From positions 187,276,716 to 187,340,715 of the forward strand of contig CP136066.1 of NCBI GenBank assembly GCA_032622095.1: DNA of 64,000 bases, written 5' to 3'. Positions within the stretch are counted from its first letter, which is position 1, and each line of letters opens with the position of its first letter. Below the pieces are notes generated by a model. That model had not been told where the DNA came from and ran no database searches. It saw nothing but the letters and a program-made list of their open reading frames with translations. This DNA comes from Siphonodentalium dalli. Lineage: Eukaryota; Mollusca; Scaphopoda; Gadilida; Siphonodentaliidae. A program made the translations under genes and the position numbers. Of the stretch, positions 33,791-45,663 are shown one piece after another.

Positions 33791-34092
33791 GATATTCAAG
33801 TTGACCTCCTGATTTCATGCTGCATAACGACAATATTTTCTCAGAATTTTAATGTGGAAATGAAGATTGTTTTTATTAGAAGCCACACTTTATTTAGTGA
33901 AAAAAAAAATAACTTCTTAGACTCATCAGTCATAATCGCTAATAGTGAATGCACCACCTCATTTTAATATCAACTTAAAGTACTCATGACCCTATACACT
34001 TCCTGCAATCTCCAGGAATCTGGAGGAAATATGCAAGGCAATGCAGATATGCATGCTGCAGATATTTCAGATAATGCTTGAACAGGGACGTA

Positions 34093-34360
34093 CAGTAATG
34101 CTCTAAGTAATCGACTTCTTAACCACAGCAGAATTATGGGTAACTTTTCAGGATTTAGTCGGAAATATGGCTTGTTGCCATTCATCGGAAAGCTCTCAGG
34201 AAAAGTTACCCATAATGGGATTTAGTCGGAAATATGGCTTGTTGCCATTCATCGGAAAGCTCTCGGGGAGAGCTTTCCGATGAATGGCAACAAGCCATAT
34301 TTCCGACTAAATCCCATAATTCTGCTGTGGTTAAGAAGTGGATTACTTAGAGCATTACTG
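34093..34360. mobile_element. TAH hairpin MITE, internally re-copied
   Basis: 268 bp with TA flanks. Arms are the GCTCTAAGTAATCGACTTC form on both sides. Between them the GGGATTTAGTCGGAAATATG to TCATCGGAAAGCTCTC block is repeated, preceded by AAAAGTTACCCATAAT in inverted sense. This looks like template switching within the hairpin. It sits at the same AACAGGGACGTA site as the copy at 33640. Confidence 0.88.
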
Positions 34361-35051
34361 TAGCTACAGGTTTAGAGATTTGAATGGGGAGCATTGGGGT
34401 GTGTATCTACAAATTACTGGTTATCTGGAATTCATGAATATTCAAAACTCCATATATGGAAAGCACCCCCAGAACTTTGGCCTGTAGCACTAGCAATGGG
34501 AGCTGCATGGATCCAATATTGGCAGCGACTCAGTGACAGGACTTATTGTTTAGGGTTTTGGGATACCCAGGATGTTGGGACAACCAACATTATGATGTCA
34601 ATTATTTTGTGAACAAGCTAGGTTATTAATTATCAAACATGATATTGGTGAGTAGCAGAAGCAACCAAGTGGAAGGGGGCATGCTTTTTATTCAGATGTA
34701 TAATGCATGACACATTCTAGTATTTGCCAAGCACGCCACTACAGAACACTTGGCACTGGTGTTGACCTCTGAATTTCATGCAGCATATCAACAATGTTTT
34801 CTCAGAATTGGAAATGAAGAAAGAGCTAATATTTTGATTGGCAGTTACACTTTATCTCATTGAAAAAAAAATGAACTTCTTTGATTCATCAGTCATAATG
34901 ACAGCACCTCATTTATCATGTTAAGTACTTATGCCCCTGCAGTGCCTGTGATAACAAGGAGGAAATGTGCTTCACCAAGCAGATATGCAAGCTGAGCACA
35001 GTTATTGCTCATCTGCATTGGCAAGCACATTTTGAACAGGGACACAGCCAG
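34361..35051. other. no gene recognised; last segmental unit
   Basis: The part from 34735 is the fourth segmental unit. The part before it contains an open stretch in one frame but no splice or protein features I can defend. Confidence 0.45.
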
Positions 35052-35059
35052 GGTTTGAG

Positions 35060-35263
35060 CAGGGCTCCATTTAACTGGATTTGCATCACAATTTCCTATT
35101 TCTGCTAACCAATTTACAATGAAATGAAGGTGTCAATGACACTGTAGCTCAACTTGGGGAGGTGTTAGTTGAGCTAAACACTGGTTATGGTAGGGAATGC
35201 TATACAAAATCTACCCAATGCTGCAAAATGCTATACAAATTAAAAAAATTAACTCGACCCCTG
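35060..35263. mobile_element. HM3 hAT-type MITE
   Basis: 204 bp. Ends CAGGGCTCCATTTAACTGG and AATTAACTCGACCCCTG. Identical 8-bp flanks GGTTTGAG at 35052-35059 and 35264-35271. Compared with the copy at 55100-55237 it carries an additional block with TGTCAATGACACTGTAGCTC between ACAATGAAAT and GGTAGGGAATG. Confidence 0.88.
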
Positions 35264-35530
35264 GGTTTGAGAGGGGTGTGATGGGGGTGTCCATCGGGGA
35301 AGTCAGAAGCAACCAAGGAAAGGGACACAACTTTCAGAAAAGGGCTTTTTTTTTTTTATTGATTTTTTTTATCCATGTACATGTAGTTATTACTTAATAT
35401 ATATCTATGCACATTTTGTATGATTTTAAGGCTATAATCACTTTATCGTCTGCCACATGTGCAGAAACCAGTTACTAGTACCATGTATTAATGTCCATAT
35501 AAGTTCTTTTATACCAAACTAATTAATTAA

Positions 35531-35815
35531 CCCTTCCATGACTGGAGCTATCTGAAATTTTGCGAAAAACCTGAGCCAGTTTCTCTTGAGCATTCTCTTA
35601 TATATGCAAGTCTCCCATAGGGAGCCTTGCATTAAAATTATACTAGTATAAGAGAATTTGGCCTAGCAATATTTACCTTGACCTTGTAAGCCAGGGCAAT
35701 ATCTTACTGTATATACATGTATGTGAGGCTCCCTATGGGAGACTCACATATATAAGAGAATGCATTGGCAAAGGTTATTTAATGCTGCACCAGCGCAGCT
35801 CCTGTTAAGAAAGGA
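35531..35815. mobile_element. PB3 piggyBac-like MITE
   Basis: 285 bp between TTAA at 35527-35530 and 35816-35819. Arms in reverse order to the 29117 copy: CCCTTCCATGACTGGAGCTA first, GCACCAGCGCAGCTCCTG last. Two CORE hairpins with CTCCCATAGGGAGCC centres, one diverged. Confidence 0.85.
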
Positions 35816-36205
35816 TTAATGTGGATGCCTATGATGCCCAGATACGCTGTTCAACATAACAAACTGAGCCACAAAAATCTCTAATGTGTTCATAAGTATC
35901 ATTCTGATGGTGATTCTGTCGGCTGCCACAAATATTTTGCATAATGTGCAGAAAACTGTTAATGTTCATCAGCATATAAGACATATGTAAGCTCTTTTAT
36001 ACCAGACTGTTAATGTGTATGCTATATAATTCCCTGACCTACTAATTGATTCACCACAATTCCCAATGCTGACGTTCGATTAAGAATTAGCCGAAATAGA
36101 TAAAAGTATTTTTGTCAATATTGAATGCGTACAAACCGAGGATTTATAACAGAAATTCTACTACTACAAATTGATTTATGGTGTAAAACTAGACCAATAG
36201 AGCTA

Positions 36206-36418
36206 CAGTATTGCCCTAAGTAATCGACTCCCTAACGACAGCAGAATTATGGGTAACTTTTCAGGATTTAGTCGGAAATATGGCTTGTTGCCATTCATCG
36301 GAAAGCTCTCGGGGAGAGCTCTCCGATGAATGGCAACAAGCCATATTTCCGACTAAATCCTGAAAAGTTACCCATAATTCTGCTGTTGTTAGGGAGTTGA
36401 TTACTTAGGGCATTACTG
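36206..36418. mobile_element. TAH hairpin MITE, full length
   Basis: 213 bp with TA flanks. The private form CTCCCTAAC in the left arm is mirrored as GTTAGGGAG in the right arm, while most copies have CTCCTTAAC. Confidence 0.9.
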
Positions 36419-36504
36419 TACTAGACCAATGGAGAAGGCAACAAATTTTAGAATGTAAATTAAGTTACCGGTACTCAACAGAAGGGCCAGACATGATATA
36501 TGAA

Positions 36505-36683
36505 GAGTAATGCCCGAAGTATATGACCCTTTAACCACAGAATTATGGGAAATTTTTCAGATTTAGTCGGAAATATCACCGAGAGCTTTCCGATGAATGG
36601 CAGCAAGCCATATTTCCGACTAAATCCTGAAAATTTCCCATAATTCTGCTGTGGTTTAGTGGTAGATTATTTAGGACATAATG
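36505..36683. mobile_element. TAH hairpin MITE, variant subfamily
   Basis: Left arm GTAATGCCCGAAGTATATGACCC (eroded start), right arm GGTAGATTATTTAGGACATAATG. Both arms share the GGGAAATTTTTCAG form. Centre shortened. Confidence 0.75.
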
Positions 36684-36729
36684 TACTTCGATATAACCTC
36701 TAGCTTCTCAAGTCTGAAGTTACAGGTAT

Positions 36730-36837
36730 CAGGATTTAGTCGGAAATATGGCTTGTTGCCATTCATCGGAAAGCTCTCAGTGAGAGCTACCCATAATTCT
36801 GCTGTGGTTAAGGAGTCGATTATTTAGAGCATTACTG
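36730..36837. mobile_element. TAH hairpin MITE, fragment
   Basis: Starts within the left arm (AGGATTTAGTCGGAAATATG), passes the centre, then a right arm with an internal deletion ending GAGCATTACTG before TA. Confidence 0.78.
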
Positions 36838-37411
36838 TATTTTGGCATTGAACACATGCCATACCTCTTCAATGTAGAATGATGGGAATTTGCCTTGAAA
36901 CTGTAGAAAACTCATATTGAATAAATACTATTGAAACAACACCTGCCAGCAAATCGCAATGAAACATATTATGAAAGTGTCAATGACACTGTAGCCCAAC
37001 TCAAGAGGGGATAATATCATACATGTACATGATGTCAATTGAGCAATAAGGAATGCGGAAAGTTCAAATGTTTAAATTATATTAGAAACCCACAGAGCCA
37101 TATGAAATTTGGGATCAGTTGGATGAAAAATGTTGTAAAGAAGTATAACTAAAAATGCCAGGAAACTTTTCCAAGTTTTGAATACAAACTGGTTATTTAC
37201 TGCACACAAGAGACCAAATACAGTATATGAACTGAGAGGGCCACAACAAAACATATGGATTGCAGTCCAGTCACCAGATAAACTGCAATTGTCATGAAAC
37301 TGTAATGATGATAACCAGTAATCGTACAATTGTACAACATTCTCAAGTTACTTTCAAGGAATTTAAGACCCATATAACCATACTTGAGACATTGATTCAG
37401 TCATGAATAAA
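36838..37411. repeat. dispersed repeat and unique sequence
   Basis: Near 36975-37110 it matches 62630-62740 (GTCAATGACACTGTAGCCCAACT, GGGATAATATCAT, AATTAGGAATGC-like and GTTCAAATGT). The rest is unassigned. Confidence 0.5.
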
Positions 37412-37665
37412 CAAGCCTTGAAATAGGGTGTCTGTCATTTGCAGAATGAGGTCCCCAGAGGGTGAATTTAGTGATGCTACCACGCATAGCGGGCTAGCAT
37501 CACCAAATTCACCCTCTGGGAACCTCATTCTGCTGAGGTGTAAGCAGAATGAGGTCCCCAGAGGGTGAATTTGGTGATGCTAGCCCGCTATGCGTGGTAG
37601 CATCACTAAATTCACCCTCTGGGGACCTCATTCTGCAAATGACAGACACCCTATTTCAAGGCTTG
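37412..37665. mobile_element. HM1 hAT-type MITE, complete
   Basis: 254 bp. Ends CAAGCCTTGAAATAGGGTG and CACCCTATTTCAAGGCTTG. Flanks TGAATAAA (37404-37411) and TAAATAAA (37666-37673) match at 7 of 8. Two long palindromes in mirror order, joined by CTGAGGTGTAAGCAG. Confidence 0.92.
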
Positions 37666-37673
37666 TAAATAAA

Positions 37674-38165
37674 CCTGTAAAGAAACCCAGGAATAACTTT
37701 CTGATAAATGACATCAAGTGTTATGGTAGTTGTACTCCAGTTGTATCCAACACATTTAACAGATCTTGGAGTAGTTATCATTCAGTGTTGTAAGTGATAG
37801 TATAAAGAATCATAAATCAATAATTGCCATTTTATCATCCATATACTCTGATTATTGGCATATCTTTAGAACATGTGTTGATAATAGTGCAATACATTGA
37901 GTATGGATGTGCCTACGCATGCAACAATGTTATTATTCTTACAACTGACAGCTATTTAGTGTATACATTATATAAAGAGGACAAAACGATTCCTTCAGGG
38001 TTACATGAGGGTGAGACCTGACTCGAGGATGCATGACTCCTTGCCAGATATTTATAAGGTCTATAGAGGTCTATAAAGTGAACCAGTTTTTGCTGCGAAA
38101 ACTAAACAAGAACAATTTGTTTCATTTCATAAAGTTGATTCCACACAATCCCTTTTATGTATTTA
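37674..38165. other. no gene recognised
   Basis: Unique-looking sequence without supported coding region. Confidence 0.4.
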
Positions 38166-38336
38166 CAGTAATGCCCTAAATAATCGACTCCTTAACCACA
38201 GCAAAAATTCAGAATTAAGGGTAACATTTCAGGATTTAGTCAGAAATATGACTTGTTGCCATATTTCCGACTAAATCCTGAAAAATTACCCATAATTCTG
38301 CTGTGGTTAAGTAGTCGATTATTTAGGGCATTACTG
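38166..38336. mobile_element. TAH hairpin MITE, centre deleted
   Basis: 171 bp with TA flanks. Arms CCCTAAATAATCGACTCC and its near complement. The GGAAAGCTCTC centre is missing and a short AAAATTC duplication lies in the left arm. Confidence 0.87.
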
Positions 38337-38710
38337 TATTTAGTTTATTCTTCTCAGAATAGAATTAGAATGAGAAAGGAAAATGATAGAAATAATAGAA
38401 AATTGTTAGAAATTCAACTTTGAACACATCATTAGCTGAATGCTCTTTATTTTAACACGTTGGGATTGCATGTAAAAAAAATACGGTTTCAATGATGGCA
38501 CATGCATAGCTTTGACACTTTCGACACAAGCAGCGTAAGTCTAAATTTATCACACACCGTTTTTCATTTCCCGATTAAAACATATCGCTTTATGACCCAT
38601 AGAAAGCATACTATACATGTATCTCAGGCCCTAGATAACCGATCATCCTGTAATTTTGCAAAATGTTCTGCAAATGTAGTAACCTCACCGCTCAGGCTTC
38701 TTTTGAGGCT
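38337..38710. other. no gene recognised
   Basis: AT-rich unique-looking sequence. Confidence 0.4.
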
Positions 38711-38714
38711 TTAA

Positions 38715-38892
38715 CCCTTAGATGATGGGAGCGGCGCTGGTGTGGCATTTAAAACCCTGTGCCAGTGCATTCTCTTTTATATAGTATGCGAGTCTCCCAT
38801 AGGGAGCCTCACATGTATAAGAGAATGCACTGGCTTACACAGTCAAGCTAATATTGTTTCTAAAATTTCAGAAAGCTCCAGTCACGAAAGTG
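38715..38892. mobile_element. PB3 piggyBac-like MITE, one hairpin
   Basis: 178 bp between TTAA at 38711-38714 and 38893-38896. Left arm CCCTTAGATGATGGGAGCGG, one CORE hairpin with the GTCTCCCATAGGGAGCC centre, then directly the right arm AGAAAGCTCCAGTCACGAAAG. Confidence 0.85.
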
Positions 38893-38896
38893 TTAA

Positions 38897-39488
38897 TATT
38901 ATATTTTGCTTTTAGATTGGGGCTTGAGAGATAATTCTATTACCATATATGTACGTCACACACAAGGCCTCCAGCATGAGACAGAGCACCATACACAAAA
39001 ACATCAAGGGATATAACTCCTGCTAGCGCACCATGCATCACACTAATCCTTTGATGTGCGCAGTCAGGTGTAGGGAACAGGCTTCACAGACCAGTGAACT
39101 TTCATTACCAGGTAATAGTAAGTATATTAGTGATGTGAGGATGTGATAAGGGATATACACACATTAAATAGATGCCTCGGCATGTATATTACCCATGTAA
39201 TTAAGCTTATAGCACTATCAGCTGCCAAAAATTACACTACTCTCAAACAGCAAAAATAAGCTTTTTTTTAATAAAGCCTATCAGGTGGAGAAGTACTGAT
39301 TGACCCTCAAGTTATGTCCCCTGCCACCCCAGTTGAAATATGTTGGGGTCAGGGTGTTTAACTACAGGTACAATAGGAACATGTTGCTCCTTGTCTATAA
39401 TAAAGTACTGTAATGCCCACTGTGATTCTACTGTATTTATAGACTGCAAATCCATACATGTACATGTACCATACATGTACATGTATGC
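38897..39488. other. no gene recognised
   Basis: Unique-looking sequence with TACATGTACATGTA palindromes near 39455-39485. Confidence 0.4.
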
Positions 39489-40080
39489 CAGGGACCAGGT
39501 TGGATAATTCAAATTGGGAGAAATCACGTCTCCCTATTAAGAGAGATATGGACTGTTATATGGGAGAAGTCATAAAGGCCGAAGTTAATTTATGCTCTTC
39601 ACTTTCTGTGATACAATAAGTATTATGCAATGTAAGAGCCCATTTATTATACCACTAGCTGAAACAGGCTCATGAAGGCAGTCTTTATTCAGTGTTGGAG
39701 GGGAGGGGCCAGTGGCTCATTTGTGCACATTTTGATCATTTAACCTTTTGATTAAAAAAAATTCATTTAACTTTTTTTTTTAGATTGAACTCTGTTCAGG
39801 GGTATGGACGAAATATTTTGAACAGTCAGACATACAGACAGATAGACAGACAGATCCTACTCTTTATATATATATAGATTATAATTACTAAGTACACCAT
39901 TATAATCAGTAAATACGTTTCAAATATGCTGTTTTGAAATATGCATACTGGTATACTAGTACATGTATGTACATGTATATATAAGAGAGAATACACTTCT
40001 CACTAGGACTGAAATAGGGAGAAGTGGCACAATTTAGGATAAGATATCTCCCAAGTCACCCCCCCCTAGGCTGGACGCTG
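39489..40080. mobile_element. HM2 hAT-type MITE, diverged
   Basis: Ends CAGGGACCAGG and CCTAGGCTGGACGCTG (eroded). Contains AATTGGGAGAAATCACGTCT, TTATATGGGAGAAG and ACCATTATAATCAGTAAATA. It is larger than the reference copy through internal insertions. No target duplication survives. Confidence 0.7.
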
Positions 40081-40537
40081 CCATACCGGTACGTATGTAG
40101 CACATACCGGTACATGATGGGCACTCATTTGTGGGCTTTGGAAATTAAACTTTTAGGTAGTCTGTGAGTGTATGCATGCATCTCTTGTGTGCGCAATGAG
40201 AAAAAAAACATTAATCACGATGTCGCTGTTGGCCGGATTATGCATGCACACAACTGCATACTCCTTGTGCAATTATTCTCTTGCCTCGATCCATGAGAAA
40301 ATAGATGCATGGCCGGGTTCAGACCTGTATGTTTAAAAATGCAGAAGAGTAACAATGGATGGCCTTACATCAGCCATAACTCTGAGAGCTACTAATACAT
40401 GTACAGTATACAATCCTACATCAGGAACTTGAAATTGTTCATTAATTCAACTGATTAATTTATCAAAATTCTGAAAAGATGCCGCAAATGTCTCCTGATC
40501 ACCCTAGATCACTGATCAATTTCAGGGTATACAGGTA
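40081..40537. other. no gene recognised
   Basis: Unique-looking sequence with scattered ACCGGTAC strings. Confidence 0.4.
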
Positions 40538-41109
40538 CAGCAATGCCCTAAGTAATCGACTCCTTAAACACAGCAGAATTATGGATAACTTTTCAGGATT
40601 TAGTCGGAAATATGGCTTGTTGCCATTCATCGGAAAGCTCTCGGGGAGAGCTTTCCGATGAATGGCAACAAGCCATATTTCCGACTAAATCCTGAAAAGT
40701 TACCCATAATTCTGCTGTGTTTAACCCTTTACCCAACAAAACGGCCAAAACTGGCCAAATAAAGCTTCAACAGCCTAAAATATCTTCAGTCTGTCTCAAT
40801 AGAACCATACAAATATGGATATCATTGGAACCGGCTCCTTGACCACATTGTGATAGTTACAGTTATGCCCTGTGCCAATGCATTCTCTTATATATGCGAA
40901 TTTTCTGTTTAAAGAATATAAGAAAAAATTATTAAAATTTAAAAAAATTGTAAAAAATAATAACAAATGATGAAAAATTGTTAGGCCAATGCATTCTCTT
41001 ATATATGCGAGGCGACCTATGGTCGACTCGCATACATAAGAGAATGCATTGGCATAGGGCCGTTCTTTTGGGTAAAGGGTTAAGGAGTCAATTACTTAGG
41101 GCATTACTG
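40538..41109. mobile_element. TAH hairpin MITE split by a PB1 element
   Basis: Outer palindrome with TA flanks. The left arm has TTAAACACAGCAG and the right arm the mirrored CTGCTGTGTTTAA, both differing from the usual CC/GG. The PB1 element at 40725-41079 sits in the TTAA of the right arm. Confidence 0.9.
40725..41079. mobile_element. PB1 piggyBac-like MITE nested in TAH
   Basis: 355 bp between TTAA at 40721-40724 and 41080-41083. Removing it restores GCTGTGTTTAAGGAGTC. The left CORE hairpin is cut after TTATATATGCGA; the right one is complete. Terminal repeats CCCTTTACCCAACA and TTTTGGGTAAAGGG. Confidence 0.92.
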
Positions 41110-41569
41110 TACATATGTATGTGACAGCTGGGCTTTAATAATCTCAACCAGCAGGATGAGACAGTATTGTGTTCCCAGATATTACATGATATATGATCCA
41201 GATTTTTTCATTGTGGCTATTGGGGCTCTACGCATACCAGTTAATGCAAATCATATCTGCCCATCTCGCTATCTTTGTAACTATAAAGCCTCCTAGATTA
41301 TGAATAATGATAGGGCCGTTTAGTGGTGTCATAATATCCTATGTCCAGGAGTAATAATATGGAGCATTATAAAGTATTATATACTGGTAGATTTGTGGAA
41401 TGAATATCTTATAAAACTGATTACTAATTATTATCAGATTAAAGCTCTTTGATAGAACTGACTTCTTCAGGAGTTGGCATACATGTACATCACATTACCC
41501 TAGCTGGTGACCTAACACGCTATGCCACTTACAAGCTGAGCCCCACATTTGGAAAGACAAAGTACATGT
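41110..41569. other. no gene recognised
   Basis: Unique-looking AT-rich sequence. Confidence 0.4.
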
Positions 41570-42940
41570 GCTTTATTGATCACATGTCTCCCAAGACAGA
41601 CCCCATAATACTGCTCCTGAGAAATTACATCACTTCAGCACACTCACCCCCCATCTCTATTAAATGGGGAGGGAATCCCCTTCACCAGCACCCCCTCATC
41701 AGTTTGTTCTGATTAGAACTGTTATCATGTCCCCTGGGTAAGACAGATCCCATAACACTGATCCAAAAAATCTACATTATCAGACTTCAGCCAACTCACC
41801 TCCCATCTCTATTAAATGAGGGGGGGGTCACCTTCACCAGAAACCAAGCATCAGTGTTATCATGTGCCCCTTAAGACAGACCCGGTAACACTGCTCTGGA
41901 GGATTGACATAACTTCAGCACACTCACATCCCTCATCTCTTGTATTAAATGGGGAGGGGGTCCCCCTCACCATCATCCCCTCATCAGTTTGTTCTGACCA
42001 GCACTGTTATCAATTGTCCCTTAAGAAGACCCCCCATAACACTCCTCCCGATGATTGACATGACTTCAGCCTACTCACCCCCCCCCCCCCCAATCTTTCT
42101 AATATTAGGAGGGGGTTAACCCCCTTCACTAAGTTTGTTCTGACATGTGTCCCCTAAGACAGACCCCATAACACTGCTCCCAAAAATCTACATGACTTCA
42201 GCCCACTCACCTCCCATCTCTATTACATAAGGAGGGGGGCGTCACCTTCACCAGACACCAAGCAACTGTTATCATGTGTCACCTAAGACAGACCCCATAA
42301 CACTGCACAACTTCAGCACACTCACCCCCATCTCTCTAAAATTAGGAGGGGGTCAACCCCCTTCACTAAGTTCACCAGCATGCATCATCAGTTTATTCTG
42401 ACTAGGAACTGTTATCATGTGTCCCCATAAGACAGACCCCATAACACTGGTCCCAAGCATGACATGACTTGAGCCTACTCACCCCCCCCCATCTCTTTAA
42501 AATTTAGAGGGGGTCAACCCCATTCACTGAGCTCACCAGCACCCATCATCAGTTTGTTCTGACTACAGTAATGCCCTAAATATTCGACTCCTTAACCACA
42601 ATTCTGCTGTGGTTAAGGAGTCGATTATTTAGGGCATAACTATAGAACTGTTATCATGTGTCCCCAGCTCCGGATGATTGACATGACTTCAGCCTACTCA
42701 CCCCCCATCTCTCTTACCTAATAGATACCTTAAATTTTTTAAATTCTCTCCTGCATCTTGGTCCAAAATCCGTTGGAGGGCGCTACCAATCGAATTACTT
42801 CACTGTAACCTAGAGGTCTCTCCGAACCTTATTTACACCAGTGTAACCTATAGAACTGTTATCATGTGTCCCCAGCTCCGGATGATTGACATGACTTCAG
42901 CCTACTCACCCCCCATCTCTCTTAACTAATAGTTTTTTAA
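41570..42940. repeat. tandem array, unit about 135-145 bp
   Basis: The phrase AAGACAGACCCCATAACACT recurs near 41597, 41741, 41873, 42021, 42155, 42285 and 42429. It is linked to ACTTCAGCACACTCACCCCC, GGAGGGGGTC and CAGTTTGTTCTGAC. The last two units (42644-42722 and 42849-42933) are almost identical and separated by about 125 bp of unrelated sequence with a CpG-containing segment. A 77-bp TAH element lies at 42566. Confidence 0.8.
42566..42642. mobile_element. TAH mini-hairpin, 77 bp
   Basis: Only the outer ends of both arms remain: CAGTAATGCCCTAAATATTC to TTAACCACA, then ATTCTGCTGTGGTTAAGGAG to GGGCATAACTA. TA flanks kept. It still forms a long stem. Confidence 0.85.
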
Positions 42941-43219
42941 ATGGCAGGCTTACTACTCTGCCATGAGAGTCTAAACAATAATTTCATCGATTGGTGACTT
43001 ATGATAAGTGTCTCTTGAGGAGGGCCCCCTCCTAATGATACGAGTAATAATTACAGGGCTCATGTTTAGGGCAAATCTGTGTCCTTCAAGTTTGCTGGGA
43101 TAACCGCTCGAGTCAATAATTTGGTTGATTGAAAGAAGCTTGCTTTATGGATTCATATAGACATACCGGTAGCCAGCCTGGAAATCTGAGTGAGAATATC
43201 TAATTAAGAAGAAGCTTAA
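42941..43219. other. no gene recognised
   Basis: Unique-looking sequence. Confidence 0.4.
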
Positions 43220-43352
43220 CCAAATCTGGATATAGTGTGTCTGACATTTGCAGAATGAGGTCTGCAGAGAGTGAATTTAGTGACACTATCCCGCACGACA
43301 GGCTAGCATCTCAAAATTCACCCTCTGGAAACCTCATTCTGCTTAGGCCTCA
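43220..43352. mobile_element. HM1-related palindrome, fragment
   Basis: Carries AAATCTGGATATAGTGTGTC and one palindrome (TTGCAGAATGAGGTCTGCAG, later ACCTCATTCTGCTTAGGCCT), the left half of the longer HM1-related type seen at 1445. It is followed immediately by a PB3 remnant. Confidence 0.65.
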
Positions 43353-43520
43353 CATATACATCATACATGTATAAGAGAATGCATTGGCATAACAATATTT
43401 TCCTTCACCATGTAAGCCAGTGCATTCTCTTATATATGCGAGGCTCTCTATGGGAGACTCGCATATACATGTATATAAGAGAATGCACTGGCACAGAATC
43501 TTTAATGTTGCACCATGAAA
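43353..43520. mobile_element. PB3 remnant with CORE hairpin
   Basis: One complete CORE hairpin (CCAGTGCATTCTCTTATATA, centre CTCTCTATGGGAGACTCGC) and part of the right arm (TCTTTAATGTTGCACCATG). Neither terminal repeat is intact. Confidence 0.7.
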
Positions 43521-45446
43521 GGGTGAAATGGTTAAAGCTAAGTGCTATGTTGCTTCCAACAGTGCTAAAAGAGGTGATAATTTAATCACGAATACATAAA
43601 GCCAGAGATATTGTTCCAATAAAGACAGGACTGCACATGATTGAATGAACACTCAGCAGTTCTATCAACAGATGTAATCCCGGCTACTCAGAATAGAAAC
43701 AAATGATTGTCTCCCTGCCAGTTAATGAGAAAATAATTCAATTTTATACCAAACCTGATGCAACTAGTGTATAGCAATTACTGTGCAGTTTGAACATACC
43801 AGTAGGTGGTATATTGAATTACTGTACAGTTTGAACACACCAGTAGGTGGTTATATATTGCTCAGTAAATTTAGCCATGCACTCTGTTGGAAGCAAGGAT
43901 GGCATGGGGAGGGACAGTCCTCACAATTGGCCACAATAATAAGCAATGCCATTTGGAATGGTGTGGCAACATTTCGAATATAACATGCCGCAGCATTAAA
44001 TTTGCCATGGGATGTGTTTGCTAACTTTGAGGGCTCTTAAGGGTAACACTTGTTAGTCAGAGATAAAGTATAAATGTCTAAAAGTGCCTAAAATTATTCC
44101 ACTAAAACAGTGACTCAAACATCATTTTAAATCTTGTTCAAGGATACTATAAGTCTCACATTAATTTAAAGGCATACATTAGTCCAGTTTTCAAGAAAAT
44201 TAAAATTTACCAAATTTTATAGAGTCAAGCGATTTACACTAATCCATCGTCAAATCAATGAGAGTGTAAAGGTCCATATATGCAGCATAAAAGTCCAACA
44301 ATGTATTCCTTCTATGATTAATATATTCTGCATTTTTTATTTCTATAACCAGGAAGTCATCAGTAACGGTATATTTAGAATGTGTGTGGCTCGATTTCTG
44401 AAAGCCAAATTCAACAAAGATTAAATCACTGTGAAGGTGAAAGTGACTTCATAAAATTTGGCAAACTTTATTCCACTTGAGAATTACCAGACTATGACTT
44501 TAAACTAATGGTATCAGAATAGATATAAAATGCTGTCAGGACAATATTTTAAATGTTTTAAAAATTATAAAAAAAAAACTTCTATTATCATATTCTGTTG
44601 ATATATTAGGGTCTTCTTACCATTACCGGTATAAAACATATACAAGTATTATACATGCACATGTACTATAACAGTTAGCACTGCATATTATTTGAGATGG
44701 TCACATTTACGTAGGGACCCCTTGGAGGCACAGACGGAAGGGTACATACCGGTTGTCGTACATGTACATTGTATATATAGTAGTATTTTCTGAAACAAGA
44801 TATTTACAATGAAGTTCCAATGCATGGAGTTTGTCACAGAGTACTTACAGGTTAAAGTAAAGAAATTAAAGGTCATTTCTCAATAATTTCAAGGTTTTTC
44901 AAGGCCTGTCATTCTAGAATTCAAGGCCATTTTTAGGTATTTAATTTTTGTTTTTAAGAACATCAGTTCAATATGGTAAAATGAGATTGTAATAAATCAC
45001 AACTTCACTAAGTGCTGCAATATTCAAAATTATACAATGCCCCACATGCAAATTCAAGCACTGTCCAGGCATTGAATCATCATTTGTCTAATTCAAGGCT
45101 ATTTCACATTTTTAAGGCCCCGAAGAAACCCTGTAATAATGGGGTGAAATGTACATTAATTTAATTTCAAGAGCAACTTCAGACTACCGTATCTAGATAT
45201 CCATACTATATAAAAAACCTGAACCAAGCACGGTACAATTTTTATGAAATACGCTAAACGAATACATTAATCAACATGAGGTCATGCAGGTTGACTAACA
45301 GCTAATAACCTCATATCGGGATACTTAGGTAATTTACGATCGAATGACACTAAATAGTGAGGTGGAATCAATCATAATAAATACACATCACAAAGGGCTT
45401 ATCTATTTTATCGTCCCAAATTCTTATAAACCAGACTTGATACATG
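43521..45446. other. mostly unique sequence, one dispersed repeat
   Basis: Near 43785-43860 a 50-bp direct duplication is visible (GTGCAGTTTGAACATACCAG and GTACAGTTTGAACACACCAG). At 44870-45140 there is the CAAGGTTTTTCAAGGCC repeat shared with 24816-25270. No exon is supported. Confidence 0.45.
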
Positions 45447-45663
45447 CAGTAATGCCCTAAATAATTGACTCCTTAACCACAGCAGAATTATGGGTAACTT
45501 TTCAGGATTTAGTCGGAAATATGGCTTAATTGTTGCCAATCATCTGAAAGCTCTCATTGAGAGCTTTCCGATGAATGGCAACAAGCCATATTTCCGACAA
45601 AATCCTGAAAAGTTACCCATAATTCTGCTGTGGTTAAGGAGTCTATTACTTAGGGCATTACTG
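45447..45663. mobile_element. TAH hairpin MITE, full length
   Basis: 217-bp palindrome, left arm CCCTAAATAATTGACTCC, right arm GGAGTCTATTACTTAGGGC. Small AAT insertion near the centre of the left arm (GGCTTAATTGTTGCC). Confidence 0.9.

Larger units (their letters stand above)
31660..35060. repeat. tandem segmental duplication, about four units
   Basis: Blocks recur in order near 31730-32050, 33145-33635, 33795-34090 and 34735-35050: CACTTGGCACTGG, GACCTCCTGATTTCATGC, ACGACAATATTTTCTCAGAA, AAATAACTTCTTAGACTCAT, CTCATTTATCATG-TTAAGTACTCATGCCCC, and AACAGGGATGTA. Units were roughly 350-450 bp before MITEs entered. Different units carry HM1, TAH, PB3 and HM3 insertions, giving an internal record of before-and-after sites. 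Confidence 0.75.
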
